From Endotrypanum monterogeii (lineage: Eukaryota; Euglenozoa; Kinetoplastea; Trypanosomatida; Trypanosomatidae): 64,000 nt of DNA. The notes under the pieces are model-generated. The model saw nothing but the letters and a program-made list of their open reading frames with translations, did no database searches and was not told the origin of the DNA. Made by a program: the position numbers and the translations under genes. Below, piece after piece: positions 40,374 to 50,833 of the stretch. The number at the start of each line of letters is the position of its first letter. Position 1 is the stretch's first letter. The stretch spans positions 3,493,568 through 3,557,567 of the forward strand of contig CM007320.1 of assembly GCA_000333855.2 (NCBI GenBank). Reading direction: 5' to 3'.

Positions 40374-42146
40374 TCAGTACTTTTCGAACACCACAGCTGG
40401 GTGGATTGCCTTGCAATCGTCGCACACTGCACCGATGTCTTCGTTCCACCACTTCGGACGGTTCTTCTCGCACAACCCACACGGCTCGAACGTTTCTGTC
40501 TTCGGCGCTCGCTGCAGGCGAGGCTCAATGCGCTTCTCATAGACCTGACTGCGGATGAGATCGATGCTGTTTCCATCTTCGCCAAGGTCGACAGAAGGTG
40601 CCCGGGCGAGGATGGAAAGGATGTCCTCGCGGTCGGCGACGCGGGAATCCAGCCGCATCAGTTCGTACACCTCGTTCGCTTCAGTGGAGCTCTTGATAGC
40701 AAGCAGTTCAGTGCGGAAGTGCTCAACGATGGCGAGACAGAAGCGGATGAGGAATCGCATGCCACCTTCCATGAAGGAGTCCAAGAATGTGAAGAGTTCA
40801 TTGAATTGCAGCACGTGAATGCACAGACCCGTCAATATTTTCTGCAGGTACGTGTCGGGCCAGAAATTGAGCTTCTCCAGGTGCTTCGCCACCTCGGGAT
40901 GCTTCTTCTGCATGAAGTACTCAACCACCCACGCACTCGTAGCAAAGCCGACCGCCTCCGCTGCCCAGTGCCCTTTCAAGTATTCCGTCGCTACAAAGCG
41001 TATCACCGCTGCCGTTTCGGCTTCCGTCAACACAAGCATGCACAAACCAGCAAGGTAGCTCATAGCCTGACCATATGCATGGAACTCGTGGTACATGGCG
41101 TTCAGGAACGCTACCATCTTTCGGCGGTGGTCTGGATGGAAGAAGGTTCTGTCGGCGTCCTTGATGATAACGCGCACCACCTCTTCATCCTCGTCTTCCA
41201 ACTCCACGTACTGCACAGGCTTTTTGTAAAAAGAAGCCTTCTGAACCCATTTCTCCAGCCGCGTGCGCAGCTCATCCTTATGCATCTCTAGAAATCCGTT
41301 GTTCAGGTTCAGCAGCGGGGCCCTCTCCACCACCTCTGCCTGCCAGAAAAGGGGCATATCAAAGTAAGGGCCTGTAAAATGTGTCGGTGTACAATACTTC
41401 ACAGGCTTTTTATCTGACACTGGGTCCGGAGTGGCTGCCTCGGCGGCGGCACCAAATCCAGTCACAGCTGGAGAGGGGGTCGGTGCAGCTGTTGCCTCAG
41501 CTTTCTTGCCGAAACCAAATGAAATCGGTGCAGTCGTATCGGACGAAGATGTCTCGGTGGTTTTCGCCACGTCGCCGAATCCGAACGCTGTTTTCGCGTC
41601 GGACGCTGGCTTGTCTGGTGTGTTCACTACAGCGCCGAAGCCAAAGGCGCTTGCGCTGTTTGATGCAGGTGCGCTAACTGTACTCTTCTGAGTCGTTGGC
41701 ACTTCTCCAAGAACTGAGCCTTGAGTTGTCGACGTCAACTTCGATGCAGGAGCCTGGAGCCCGAACACTGAGGTTCCGGCCGCACCGAAAACTCCTTTCT
41801 GGGCCGATGGTCCTTTTTCCAGCTCCGAATATTGTGTTTCTGGAGTCCCGGTTGTTGATAGCGCCTCCGATGTTGCGTACATCTTCCACACCTCTGCGTC
41901 CGGCTTGCCTGATTTGGCTTTCAGCTCTCGCGCTTTTCGAAGAATGACACGCAGCTCATCATTGATCTTCTGCGCGTTTGTGTGGGCCACTTTCACATCC
42001 TCGAAGAAGTCAGCTGGTATGGAAGAGAACGACTGCGCGAACGACGCAAGGGCAGCGGGGTAGCTGCCGAAGGAGTCGAAGCATTCCTTGGCACGGGCCT
42101 CCTTGAGCCCAGTGATTTTTTGGAGGTGAGCGACCGTGGAGGACAT
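40374..42146 (-). CDS. TBC-domain GTPase-activating protein with FG-repeat segment
   Basis: This encodes a 590-residue protein likely to accelerate GTP hydrolysis by a Rab- or Ran-type GTPase. Layout: an N-terminal UBA-like helical segment (residues 6-40, LQKITGLKEARAKECFDSFG); a low-complexity Ser/Thr/Ala-rich segment (110-240) holding FG motifs at 120, 128, 168-171, 188-191, 210-213 and 231; then a TBC domain from about 290. Both TBC catalytic fingers are intact: IxxDxxRT at 327-334 (Arg333) and YxQ at 358-360 (Gln360). The C terminus carries a CxxC-x15-CxxC zinc site (Cys556, 559, 575, 578). FG repeats suggest the nuclear pore. I recall a TBC protein turning up in trypanosome nuclear-pore/Mex67 interactomes, which would make this a Ran-GAP candidate; that link is from memory. 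Confidence 0.85.
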   Translation of the reverse strand: MSSTVAHLQKITGLKEARAKECFDSFGSYPAALASFAQSFSSIPADFFEDVKVAHTNAQKINDELRVILRKARELKAKSGKPDAEVWKMYATSEALSTTGTPETQYSELEKGPSAQKGVFGAAGTSVFGLQAPASKLTSTTQGSVLGEVPTTQKSTVSAPASNSASAFGFGAVVNTPDKPASDAKTAFGFGDVAKTTETSSSDTTAPISFGFGKKAEATAAPTPSPAVTGFGAAAEAATPDPVSDKKPVKYCTPTHFTGPYFDMPLFWQAEVVERAPLLNLNNGFLEMHKDELRTRLEKWVQKASFYKKPVQYVELEDEDEEVVRVIIKDADRTFFHPDHRRKMVAFLNAMYHEFHAYGQAMSYLAGLCMLVLTEAETAAVIRFVATEYLKGHWAAEAVGFATSAWVVEYFMQKKHPEVAKHLEKLNFWPDTYLQKILTGLCIHVLQFNELFTFLDSFMEGGMRFLIRFCLAIVEHFRTELLAIKSSTEANEVYELMRLDSRVADREDILSILARAPSVDLGEDGNSIDLIRSQVYEKRIEPRLQRAPKTETFEPCGLCEKNRPKWWNEDIGAVCDDCKAIHPAVVFEKY

Positions 42147-43208
42147 CGGGATTTCTCCAAAGATGAGGAGAGGCTTTGTGGTGCTAAGGGCTAGAGAGTT
42201 TGCGCAGAAATTCGTTCCGCTGACACTGAGTGACGAAAGTAAAAATCGGATTGGCGCGAGGGACAGATTGTCTTAATGCAAAGGCTCAAGAAAGCTTAAT
42301 CTCCTTAGATAAAAAAAAAGAAAACGCGAAATATTCACTAGTCACAACTGCACTCGGCACTTGAAGACGTTTGAGAAGTGAGGCGCAGGTCACTGCTTTC
42401 CCCACCCACCAGAAGAACGAAGTGAATGGTGGCGAACTCGTAGTTAGCGATTTTTTTTTTAAATCCCCAAGAGTGACTCCGTGTGGCTGGCGCGTAATAA
42501 TTATAATAAAAGCTCTACGATGGGCAGGTTCAAGAGGCGGAGGAGGGGGGTGGGGTGAATGAGGATTGTCACAGTTCCAAAGCAAAGTAATTGAGAGGAA
42601 GAGAAGACGAGAAGGGACATGCGTGCGCCAGACGGTCAAGAACATGGAGAAATGCCATGTGGTGTGAATAAAGCGCAACCGACTTCTGGCGTCTATTTCA
42701 TTGGCGTATTTGCAGCTTTTGTCGGTAGTTCAGTGCGTGAGGGGCACAATATGAATCTTACAGCACGTCATCAGTTCTTGACGACACTACCCATGAGGGG
42801 AGAGATTGCTAACGTGAGATGTTTGGCGTGGTTACTGGAGACACAAATTCTAATAGACATGCAAACACGGGCATATCAAATGCCAAGAAGACACCGGTCT
42901 TTTACCTAGGGAGACAGCAAGAGAACATTGTACATCATGGAAATGACGCAAAACCAGCCGACGGAACCAAGCTTCGGGAGTGGTGTGTCACAGCCGCCTG
43001 TACAAAGAATCCGCAAGGCACGTGTAAGCGCAAAACGGCAACAACAAAAGAGACGAATCACACACGAAGGCCGCTTGACTGAAAAGCAGACCAAGTCGAT
43101 TGCTAACTGCTCCGACCGAGCGGTCGTGTTAGTGTACATCCGGTAGCAGTCCTTTCCCTCAACTCGTCTCCTGGTGCATATGTGCTCATCATTACCTCTC
43201 ATTGTTGC
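42147..43208. other. Intergenic sequence, EFHC to TBC gene
   Basis: It includes the likely TBC acceptor (CAAACTCTCTAG, AG at 42191-42192, or the nearby TTAG at 42184-42185) and the EFHC 3' UTR. No additional gene. Confidence 0.6.
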
Positions 43209-45434
43209 TCACAATAAAAGGATACGTTGAATTTCTTGAAGTGAAAGCCTTCGCTCGGTCCAGGAGTTCACCCCGGGTGTGTAATAGAATTTGTAGAGCA
43301 GCGCCCCTATCTCATCATCTGTCATTGGCGTCTTCAGGCGATTTTTCAAGCAGTCCTGAAAATCCGACATGCCCAAATTACTGTCATAGGTAGACTGGGA
43401 TGCGGATCGGAGGGATCGAATAGCAAGCGTACGGCGTGCCTCGATGAGGATAAGAAAGCGCTCCAGCGCTTTCTGCGCCTGCGCCACGGCATCGGCTTTT
43501 TTAGCTAGCATCATTGCACTTTGCACAGGCCCTCGCTGCACTGTCGCGCCGCCTCGGGCGTCGCCCCACGTCTTCACTGATTCGCGCGGCTTAAAGGTGG
43601 ACATGAACTGCTGCTGCATAAGCTGCTCTGTGAAGTCAGATAGCGACACCCATCCATCTTTGTCACCATCGGCACGCTCCATCACGTTTGTCAATTCATC
43701 ATCTGTCGCATGTATGCCGGCGTCACTTAGCACTTCACGCACGTTCTCCCGCGTCAGCCCTTGCGTCGAGGATGAGGCGTAGTGACGGAAGGCATCGGTG
43801 GTGCGGGAAAACTGCTGGTGCAGGTACGACGCTGCTAGGCTGAGGATTTCCTGAGTGCGAAAGTAAGATTCCTCCATGTTAGGCATTCCCATCTCTAGGT
43901 AGCGTTTCGTGCGTTCATCCATCTCCCTGAGTCGATAATCGACGCCGTCCAGACGAATGGTGTTGCCCACCTTCAGTTGCTTGGGATCCTTTACGTTGTC
44001 CACGGCACGGCGTGCGAAAATCTTTCCGCCAATGTGGCCGCTGTTATTCAACTGAAGCTCGTAGACAGAGACGGTATCATCTGCAAGGTAGTAGCAGACC
44101 ATGAATTGGCGTCCCTCGTTTTCTTCTGACGGGTTCACCAGCTCGGCCCCGAAGCGGAAGACATCTTGGGCGTAGCGAGTCAGCTTCAGCACATCCTTCT
44201 CGGGAGGCGAGTCGTCGAATATCATCGTCGAGGCACCGAAGCGCTTTCCAGGGTCGCTGGTCCCTTTTCGTGCCTCCTTGCAACGCCGTTGTCGCTGCTT
44301 TGCCAAGGCGATTTCGTCTCCTTCGCATGGCGGTGCGGCGACGGCCGGCTCAGGGATGCCTCGCGCCTCCATGTATTTCCGTGTATGTTCGTCACAGTCG
44401 TAAATGAAGAAAGGCCGTGTGAAGATGTCCACCGTTGAGCCAGTACGCAAGTCCTCTGCAGTAAGGCATGGTGGCGGTGGTCCCTGAGGACGGTTGATCG
44501 TTTCGGTGGAGAGCAGCACCTCTCGTGACTCCCTTGGGATACGCCTCCGATGCACAAAAACAGGGCACGGATCGCGACCGTCGTTATCTGCTTTGTCGAA
44601 CATTACGGCAATGCTCCCATCTGCCAGGAAGTAGTAGATGCGGAATTTCCTCTTTTCCCACACGGCGTAGAAGCGCAACACGTTTCGGTCGTACTCATAA
44701 AAGTCGCGTGCCTTTGTCCGTTCTGCCGGGGTGAGAAGGCTGGCATGCGTACCCGCACGCGTTGCTGCTTGAACTTCAAATACGCGCCGCATTTCTATGT
44801 GCTGCTCATCCATCCCACCGCGGTGGCACACTGCTTTGGCTTCAAACTCGTCGAGGGGGTACTCCAGGGGCTCAGGCTGGGGCATACCCATCACCTCGAA
44901 AAACTCGCGTGTGAAGGCATCGCAGTCGACGAGATGGTAATCCAACCCTCGGCACGTAATGGTGGCGCCAACACACATTCGGAACACGTCCACCTCGTCT
45001 GGCCTGAATCGTGACACTGTAGTGCCTTTCTGCAGACCGCTGTTTACCACCGCGGGTGTTTCAACGATACTGAGCGATCCATCGGCGAGAAAGTAGTTTA
45101 TTTTTACTTTGCGCACGCGCCACGTTTCGATGCTGCTACCCACCACGTTCTCCGTGTAGTAGCCAAAAAATCGAAGTACTTTATCATCTAGCGTGCGCCA
45201 CGACGGAAAGCGCTCGAGGATGACACGCACCGGAATACCACACCCTTCCGCCATCGAGACAGAGGCTACAGCGGAGCCGTCAAGTGCCGCTGCATCCTTG
45301 ACGATCCGCGTACCTTCGTCGTCGATGGTGCAGTACTGTCTTTTCCCATGCGATGCGGGATGCTGCAGCTCAGCGAAAGTGAAGCCCGGAAGCTTGGGCA
45401 GCGCATTATACACTGTCTTCTCGCGGATGCTCAT
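43209..45434 (-). CDS. EFHC1/Rib72-type DM10-domain axonemal protein
   Basis: This encodes a 741-residue protein of the flagellar doublet microtubules. Three DM10 repeats are visible, each with a YFLADGS/YYLADD core: near residues 75-180 (KINYFLADGSLSI), 250-370 (RIYYFLADGSIAV) and 410-535 (MVCYYLADDTVSV). Each ends in a pattern like YHLVDCDAFTREF or YRLREMDERTKRYLE. A C-terminal EF-hand follows (DGDKDGWVSLSDF, loop Asp positions 1, 3, 5 and 12), then a degenerate second hand. This three-DM10-plus-EF-hand order is that of EFHC1/EFHC2 and Chlamydomonas Rib72, microtubule inner proteins of the A-tubule. The upstream 24-residue extension starts from TTG and encodes Lys/Ile/Tyr low-complexity sequence, so the ATG at 45434 is used. 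Confidence 0.93.
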   Translation of the reverse strand: MSIREKTVYNALPKLPGFTFAELQHPASHGKRQYCTIDDEGTRIVKDAAALDGSAVASVSMAEGCGIPVRVILERFPSWRTLDDKVLRFFGYYTENVVGSSIETWRVRKVKINYFLADGSLSIVETPAVVNSGLQKGTTVSRFRPDEVDVFRMCVGATITCRGLDYHLVDCDAFTREFFEVMGMPQPEPLEYPLDEFEAKAVCHRGGMDEQHIEMRRVFEVQAATRAGTHASLLTPAERTKARDFYEYDRNVLRFYAVWEKRKFRIYYFLADGSIAVMFDKADNDGRDPCPVFVHRRRIPRESREVLLSTETINRPQGPPPPCLTAEDLRTGSTVDIFTRPFFIYDCDEHTRKYMEARGIPEPAVAAPPCEGDEIALAKQRQRRCKEARKGTSDPGKRFGASTMIFDDSPPEKDVLKLTRYAQDVFRFGAELVNPSEENEGRQFMVCYYLADDTVSVYELQLNNSGHIGGKIFARRAVDNVKDPKQLKVGNTIRLDGVDYRLREMDERTKRYLEMGMPNMEESYFRTQEILSLAASYLHQQFSRTTDAFRHYASSSTQGLTRENVREVLSDAGIHATDDELTNVMERADGDKDGWVSLSDFTEQLMQQQFMSTFKPRESVKTWGDARGGATVQRGPVQSAMMLAKKADAVAQAQKALERFLILIEARRTLAIRSLRSASQSTYDSNLGMSDFQDCLKNRLKTPMTDDEIGALLYKFYYTPGVNSWTERRLSLQEIQRILLL

Positions 45435-46818
45435 TTTTTTAATCTGCCCGCTGGTGCGGCTGATGATATATATATATATTATTTTTTTTTTTTTTCCCTC
45501 AGTCAATATTTTATCTGAGGTGGGTCTTCAGTTATTCTTCCTTGTGTCTGGAAGAGTGACTGACAGGGTATACTTTTCTTTGGCGTGAGATGAGATGAGA
45601 TGGGATGGCGGGGGGATGCGCAGTCGCAGATTTCAGAAACGCGAGAGGGAGGGTGTGCGTGAGGGAAAGGAAGAGAAGGTTGGGCGAGATCGGTTAGGCC
45701 CATTCTGCAGCCGCCCGGAGTAAATAAGAGTATGCTTGTGTGTTTAGGGGGGTATATCACAGCAGCAAGACGAGCACCCAAAGATATTGGGCTGTACTTT
45801 TCTGAGTTTCGTTTCTGAGGGTTGCCAGAGAAGGGGTACTAGAGTGGTTAACAATTGTGCAAGTCTGAGGAGCGCTCGCAGAAAAAAAAAAAAATGCCAT
45901 CTAAAATGAACTACTCATGAGAGGGGAGATACATATAGGAGAAGAACACCGCATTTATGAACAAACGAGGAAACAACAACAAAAAATATGGTTGGGCTTC
46001 CTCGCGAATCACGTGGTGAGTGACTTACACAGTAACTGTTACCGGTCCACTGCGTGCGTCACACCGAGGAGACAAGGGGCGTATAGTATAGATATAGCTG
46101 TGCGCGTGTTGGTTGTCAGTATTGACAAACTCAAAAAAAAAGAAAAAAGATAAAAAGACACAGAGGGTTCCTGAGCGAAGCAGAAAAAAGTTGGAAAGAC
46201 CGTCGAGCAAATCACGCGCGAGTGATAAAGAGAGGGAGATCGAGAAAAAGAAAAAAAAATATGCAGATAAAAAAAGGGGGAGGGGAGGAAAGGGAGAGGA
46301 TGCTGGGGTCAGCAAGGTGACCCACGTCACATGGATTGCGGCACACACATACGACCGGTTGTGTTGGGTGCCCATGCAGGTGAAGGGGTTTTATCTGTTT
46401 GTCAGCTCGCGTACACACCCCTGGACGGTTACCCGAAAGCAAGGTCATGCCAACCGCGAAGACAGTAATCGAGAACAGCCACACTGTCACACCCTCAACA
46501 GACGTTCACACACACACACACACACACACAGGGTTCAGCTGAAGGAAATTCGGAACCCCTCCCCCGAAAAGAAAAAAAAAAACGAATCGATACAGAAAAG
46601 AGAAATCATTGAGTTCAGCTGTCAAATGTCTGTGCATATCTCTGTCAAAAAGAAAAGTTTAAGTGTATACCCTCTGCGCGGCTTCCATGGAAACTAGTGG
46701 TCTTGGCTATGGAGATATACGCCCTCGATGTTGGCACGCTGCAGGACGAAGGAGAGAAAGGATAGGGGAAAATAGGGCAGGGAAGGGGAGATCAGACTCT
46801 TTTTCATGAGGTGTACTG
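45435..46818. other. Intergenic sequence, MTHFR to EFHC
   Basis: No gene supported. Purine-rich plus strand, an A-run at 45881-45893 and a CA tract at about 46507-46530. It should hold the MTHFR 3' UTR. Confidence 0.6.
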
Positions 46819-47748
46819 TCACTCGACCAGTGCATTCAGACGCTTCAGAACCTTGAAGGTTTGCGCTGTGTTGTTCAGCGTGTAGAAGTGAAGGTGGTGA
46901 TAATCGAGTCCAGAGGCGCGAATGTGCTCAATCATCTCCACGCACTGCTCGACGCCAAATCTTTTGAGTCCCTCAGGGTCTTCTTTTAGCTCGAGCACCC
47001 GCTTCTTTACATCGTCTGGCACGTTCGTCTTGCAAAGCGACACCATTCGCTCAAAGCCCGCGTAAGTTGTGATGGGAAGCAGCCCTGCTAGAATAGGAAT
47101 GGTTATGCCGATTTCCCGGCAGCTCTTGACAAATTTCACATACACGGAAGGGTCGTAAAAAAGTTGCGTGATGATCACATTAGCACCAGCGTCCACTTTC
47201 TCCTTGAGGTAATTTAGCTCCTTCCGGTAGTTCTCCTCGGATATACTTCCATCTTCGGCGATCAGGCTCGGGTGGCCCTCGGGATAGCCGGCGACCGACA
47301 CGCAAAAGTAGTCGCCGTAAGTGGTACGAATGTATTGCACGAGATCCTTTGCACACACCAGGCCGTCCGGGTTTGGCTGAAACTCCTCACCGCTTGGTGG
47401 ATCACCGCGGAGTGCAAGGATGTTGCGGATGCCATGCGCCTTTGCGTAATCAAGTCCTTGTTTGATGAGGCCGTGGGGCATGTTGGTGCAGGTGATATGC
47501 ATATTGATGGGTGTGTCAGGGTAGGTTTCCTGGAGGGCCTTGCAAAGGCGCATCGTGGTGTCGCTCGAGCGACCACCAGCGCCCCACGTCATGTCAAGAA
47601 AAACTGGTGACTGACGCATAATGCTGGGTATGAGAACATTCATCATCGTTTCCTCCGCCTTCTCGCTGCGCGGGGGGTAGAACTCATACGACGTGTACCA
47701 TTTGTTCGTATCTTCAGCAGCAACAGCGTCACAGATGAGGCCAGTCAT
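46819..47748 (-). CDS. MTHFR: Methylenetetrahydrofolate reductase, catalytic domain only
   Basis: This encodes a 309-residue flavoenzyme that reduces 5,10-methylene-THF to 5-methyl-THF, the methyl donor for methionine synthase. The catalytic acid is Glu22 in SYEFYPPRSEK. Other family motifs are FLDMTWGAGGRSSDTT (about 50-65), HITCTNMP, NILALRGDPP (109-118) and VSVAGYPEGHP. FAD binding follows the TIM-barrel layout. It matches bacterial MetF in length and lacks the C-terminal S-adenosylmethionine-binding regulatory domain of animal and yeast enzymes. The splice acceptor TTATTATTTCAG lies 22 nt upstream of the ATG. Confidence 0.97.
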   Translation of the reverse strand: MTGLICDAVAAEDTNKWYTSYEFYPPRSEKAEETMMNVLIPSIMRQSPVFLDMTWGAGGRSSDTTMRLCKALQETYPDTPINMHITCTNMPHGLIKQGLDYAKAHGIRNILALRGDPPSGEEFQPNPDGLVCAKDLVQYIRTTYGDYFCVSVAGYPEGHPSLIAEDGSISEENYRKELNYLKEKVDAGANVIITQLFYDPSVYVKFVKSCREIGITIPILAGLLPITTYAGFERMVSLCKTNVPDDVKKRVLELKEDPEGLKRFGVEQCVEMIEHIRASGLDYHHLHFYTLNNTAQTFKVLKRLNALVE

Positions 47749-47770
47749 GGTGTCACGAGGGGATTTCCCT

Positions 47771-47790
47771 CTGAAATAATAACGGACAAG
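47771..47790 (-). promoter_or_regulatory. Predicted trans-splice acceptor, MTHFR
   Basis: On the minus strand CTTGTCCGTTATTATTTCAG ends at AG 47771-47772, giving a short 5' UTR of about 22 nt. Confidence 0.6.
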
Positions 47791-49309
47791 CTAGAATAGG
47801 CAGAAGAGATGCGTCCTCCACGCGAATGGTTTACTTCGGGGCTGATGACGGAGGTGGTGGTGGTGGGGCGTTAGCAATGGACGGCAATAGAAATCAAGGG
47901 GGGCAGGGAGGGAGGGAGGGATAAAAATAACTAGTCGTATAAGCCTTATAAATCAATGTGATTTGGGCAGCACAGCAAGGGTGGGAAAAAAAAAAAACGA
48001 TCCGCACAGCTGACGCTCGAGAGTTTATACTTGCGGATACGTGGGCAAGAGTGCATGTGCAAATTTATGTGTGTGTCTTGATGTGTCGCTGTAAGTTTTA
48101 TGGGGCGTGACTGAGGGAAGTGGCAAAGGAATGATGAGAGGGGCAGTTGTACAGTTCGCTACTTGGGCATATCAAATGTCTCGACAGAGCATCATCCAAG
48201 GTAACAAGAGGGCACAGGGCGCGATGCAATTTTGCCAAGGTTTCCAGTGTACTAGAATTCGGAGGGCGGGCGGGCGGGCGGGGGAAAAGGTGCCAGAAGG
48301 CAGAGATGGGTTTCCATACACGCGCTCAAAGCTGCTATCAAGTTTTATCGAGTTGCGCATATTGGACGTATTTTATTTCAGACAGTGCATACAAATATAT
48401 TTCCACGCGAAGGGTCTCGAACAGATTTGCTTCCCACACACAAAAAGTAATAATAAAAACCAAGTTGAGTATGCTGTAAGACGTCAACAAGGAATGTGAG
48501 CACAAAGCCGATGCACACACGAGCACACCAATGCCCGCTCACCCTACAATACAGACAGTCGACAGGAGAGGAGAGGACACAGGAAATGGGGTAACAAGTC
48601 AAAAAAAAAAGCAACAACAAACCAACATGGAAAATCTTACTCGAAATATGTTAATGCGTGAAACAAGCCACAAGACAGGGCATGAGGTGGTGGGAAACAG
48701 AGAACAACTGAGGTTCATACAGAGTCACCGCACCATCTTGGGCAGTTACACTTTTATCCAAAAAAAAATATGTCAGCATATTGCCCCCCAAAGGCTCCCG
48801 TTCCTGCCCTGATGCACGCACATGTGCAGCAATGCAGCACGCATCTCCTCAGCACTTTACCTTTTCTACTTCGTGCTGGAAACTGACGTTGTCTTGTTCT
48901 TTTTGTTGTTGAAAAGAACGACGCAGTCGTCAGAGCCGGCAGGCCCCAACGACCACAGGGCTTCTCCCATGCACAGTTTGCAAGGAGGTCCACACAGGAA
49001 AATAACAACGGCATAGAAAAACGTAAATAACCTAGCAGCGGCATACTCACTCGAAAAAGACACACACACACACACACACAGACACGCTGACAGAAACCTG
49101 GGAATGTAGTGAAAAGGCTCGCGGTGACGACAAGGTGCGAAGGCGTGCTGGTGCAGAAGTGAACCCATAGGGGAGGGAGGAGGTGAAAAACTGCGTACCT
49201 TCGACTCTGTCGTTTTCTCTGGCGTTTTCTTTCCCGGGTAGTGTTTTTTTTTTTTAATGTTTTACAGTGATCAGACACAACACACAGGTACCTTCGTGCC
49301 CATGAACTA
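47791..49309. other. Intergenic sequence, NSA2 to MTHFR
   Basis: No gene. It contains a purine tract near 47896-47922, a five-tract G-quadruplex motif at 48264-48284, and a CA tract at 49059-49082. It should include the NSA2 3' UTR. Confidence 0.6.
48264..48284 (+). other. Potential G-quadruplex motif
   Basis: Five G-tracts (3, 3, 3, 3 and 5 G) separated by single C. It is on the strand opposite the message, so the transcript carries the C-rich complement. Confidence 0.8.
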
Positions 49310-50092
49310 TTAGACTAGTAAAACAGCGTTGATGCAACCGTCATTCTCTGGATTGTTCGTCACCTGTGCGTACTTGCCCCAGACTACCTTACCGGATGGC
49401 GTCACTAGACCTAACTCGGAGACATTCACTTCGATCACACAACCCTTCGTGATGACGCCGAGACCGGTGTACATCTTTCCCTGTGGGTTCTTTTTCACCG
49501 AGATGATAGGGAGGTAGAAGGTGGCCTTAAGCTCGGGGTGGGTAACATGGGCCTTTTTGAAACGCAGTGCCATGGGCCGAATGAAGCGTTCCATTTTTGG
49601 CATGCGACGGGTGAAGGTCTCCCCAACAAACGTTACTTTGTTTACCAACCGCTTCCACGACTTCTTGCCACGCTTACCCGAGGTAACGGCTTTGAGCATC
49701 TCATCCTCCGAGACAGTCTTGACCTTTTCGATTGGGACAGCCCACTTGCCCGCTTTTTCCTTCCTCTTCTGTTTCAGAGAGTTGGATAGAACCTTGGCAC
49801 GGTCGGCCTCACTACGGTCCATTAGAAAACCAGGCAGAGCATTCTTGGGTCCTTTGTCCTTGACTCGCTCAGTCGTCTGTTTCTCCTCGTGCTCTCGAAT
49901 CTTCTTGCGGATCTCCGCCTTTTCTGCGTAGCGGGCCTTCTGCGCCAGCTTCGCCTTCATACCACGCACCCGCTTGAGGTAGTTGGCGTCCGTGTGAGCC
50001 TTTCGGGCTTCGCGCTTGCGAGTGCGCTCGACATGGTCGAGACGGCGACCATATCGCTTCTGTGCTTGCTCAATGTATTCGTTTTGCGGCAT
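49310..50092 (-). CDS. NSA2: Ribosome biogenesis protein NSA2
   Basis: This encodes a 260-residue nucleolar protein required for maturation of the 27S pre-rRNA and the large ribosomal subunit. The whole protein looks like NSA2/TINP1. The N terminus is [20 protein letters not shown], followed by a highly basic coiled region (20-110) with [13 protein letters not shown]. The C-terminal beta-barrel of the S8e-like fold has [35 protein letters not shown] and the ending [20 protein letters not shown]. Length equals that of yeast NSA2 (about 260). A pyrimidine tract (CCTCTTTTTCTCCC) and AG precede the ATG by about 60 nt. Confidence 0.97.
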   Translation of the reverse strand: MPQNEYIEQAQKRYGRRLDHVERTRKREARKAHTDANYLKRVRGMKAKLAQKARYAEKAEIRKKIREHEEKQTTERVKDKGPKNALPGFLMDRSEADRAKVLSNSLKQKRKEKAGKWAVPIEKVKTVSEDEMLKAVTSGKRGKKSWKRLVNKVTFVGETFTRRMPKMERFIRPMALRFKKAHVTHPELKATFYLPIISVKKNPQGKMYTGLGVITKGCVIEVNVSELGLVTPSGKVVWGKYAQVTNNPENDGCINAVLLV

Positions 50093-50151
50093 TGATGTCG
50101 CGTTGTTGCGAGGGCGTTAGACACACAACAGGGGACAAATAATGTTCTAAG

Positions 50152-50175
50152 CTCCGGTTGGGAGAAAAAGAGGGG
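50152..50175 (-). promoter_or_regulatory. Predicted trans-splice acceptor, NSA2
   Basis: On the minus strand CCCCTCTTTTTCTCCCAACC is followed by GGAG, with AG at 50152-50153; a second AG follows 5 nt later. Confidence 0.55.
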
Positions 50176-50833
50176 CTGTCATGTAAGGCCCCAGGAGGAT
50201 CACAGATGATGATGAGAGAGCGGGAAAAAGAAGCAGAAATGCAGCGAACCGAAGTAGAAAGGCACACAGCAATGCGTGTAACGTAGGCGTGTGTGTGTGT
50301 GTGTGTGTGCGTGCGATGCAAAGAGGGGAAATAGGGAGGGGAAAGGTTCTGGTGGTACAAATTCGTCTTCCATTTACTTTACACACATGTCAGTGCGACA
50401 CCTTTTTTATCTGAGGGAAAATTCATCCCATAGTTGCGTCGTTGCATTATCGTGGTTTGGCGTGCGAATGTCGCTCCTACTGTACACCAGTGTGTGGGGC
50501 GAAAGCACGCATGTGTGCTCACCTCAGGAAATTTTTCCATGTCGCGGCATTAGCACACCATAAGAAGTTGTCGTATTTCCAAGGAGAAGTGGGGGGGGGG
50601 CTGAGAGGACTACAACAAAGAAAATCAGACAACCAACAAGAAAGGGACCGTGCTTGTGTAATCGTGTGGCTGGTGGGAACAGGGCGTTGCGGGGAGGGGG
50701 GTGCGTTATAATGTGACAGATGATACCAATATCCCCAGTCAAATGCGTCGCAGTTCCCCCCGCTTCTGTGTATCTCATACACGCGCTTTGGTGTGCCACT
50801 TTTGTCCGCACGATACATCTATTCCTCACTTGT
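50176..50833. other. Intergenic sequence, small hypothetical to NSA2
   Basis: No gene. It carries a GT tract at 50290-50309 and G-runs near 50590-50600. It should include the 3' UTR of the 150-residue hypothetical. Confidence 0.55.

Noticed and set aside
40401..41291. Plus-strand 296-codon frame
   Set aside because: It is antisense to the well supported TBC gene and against the direction of the gene array.
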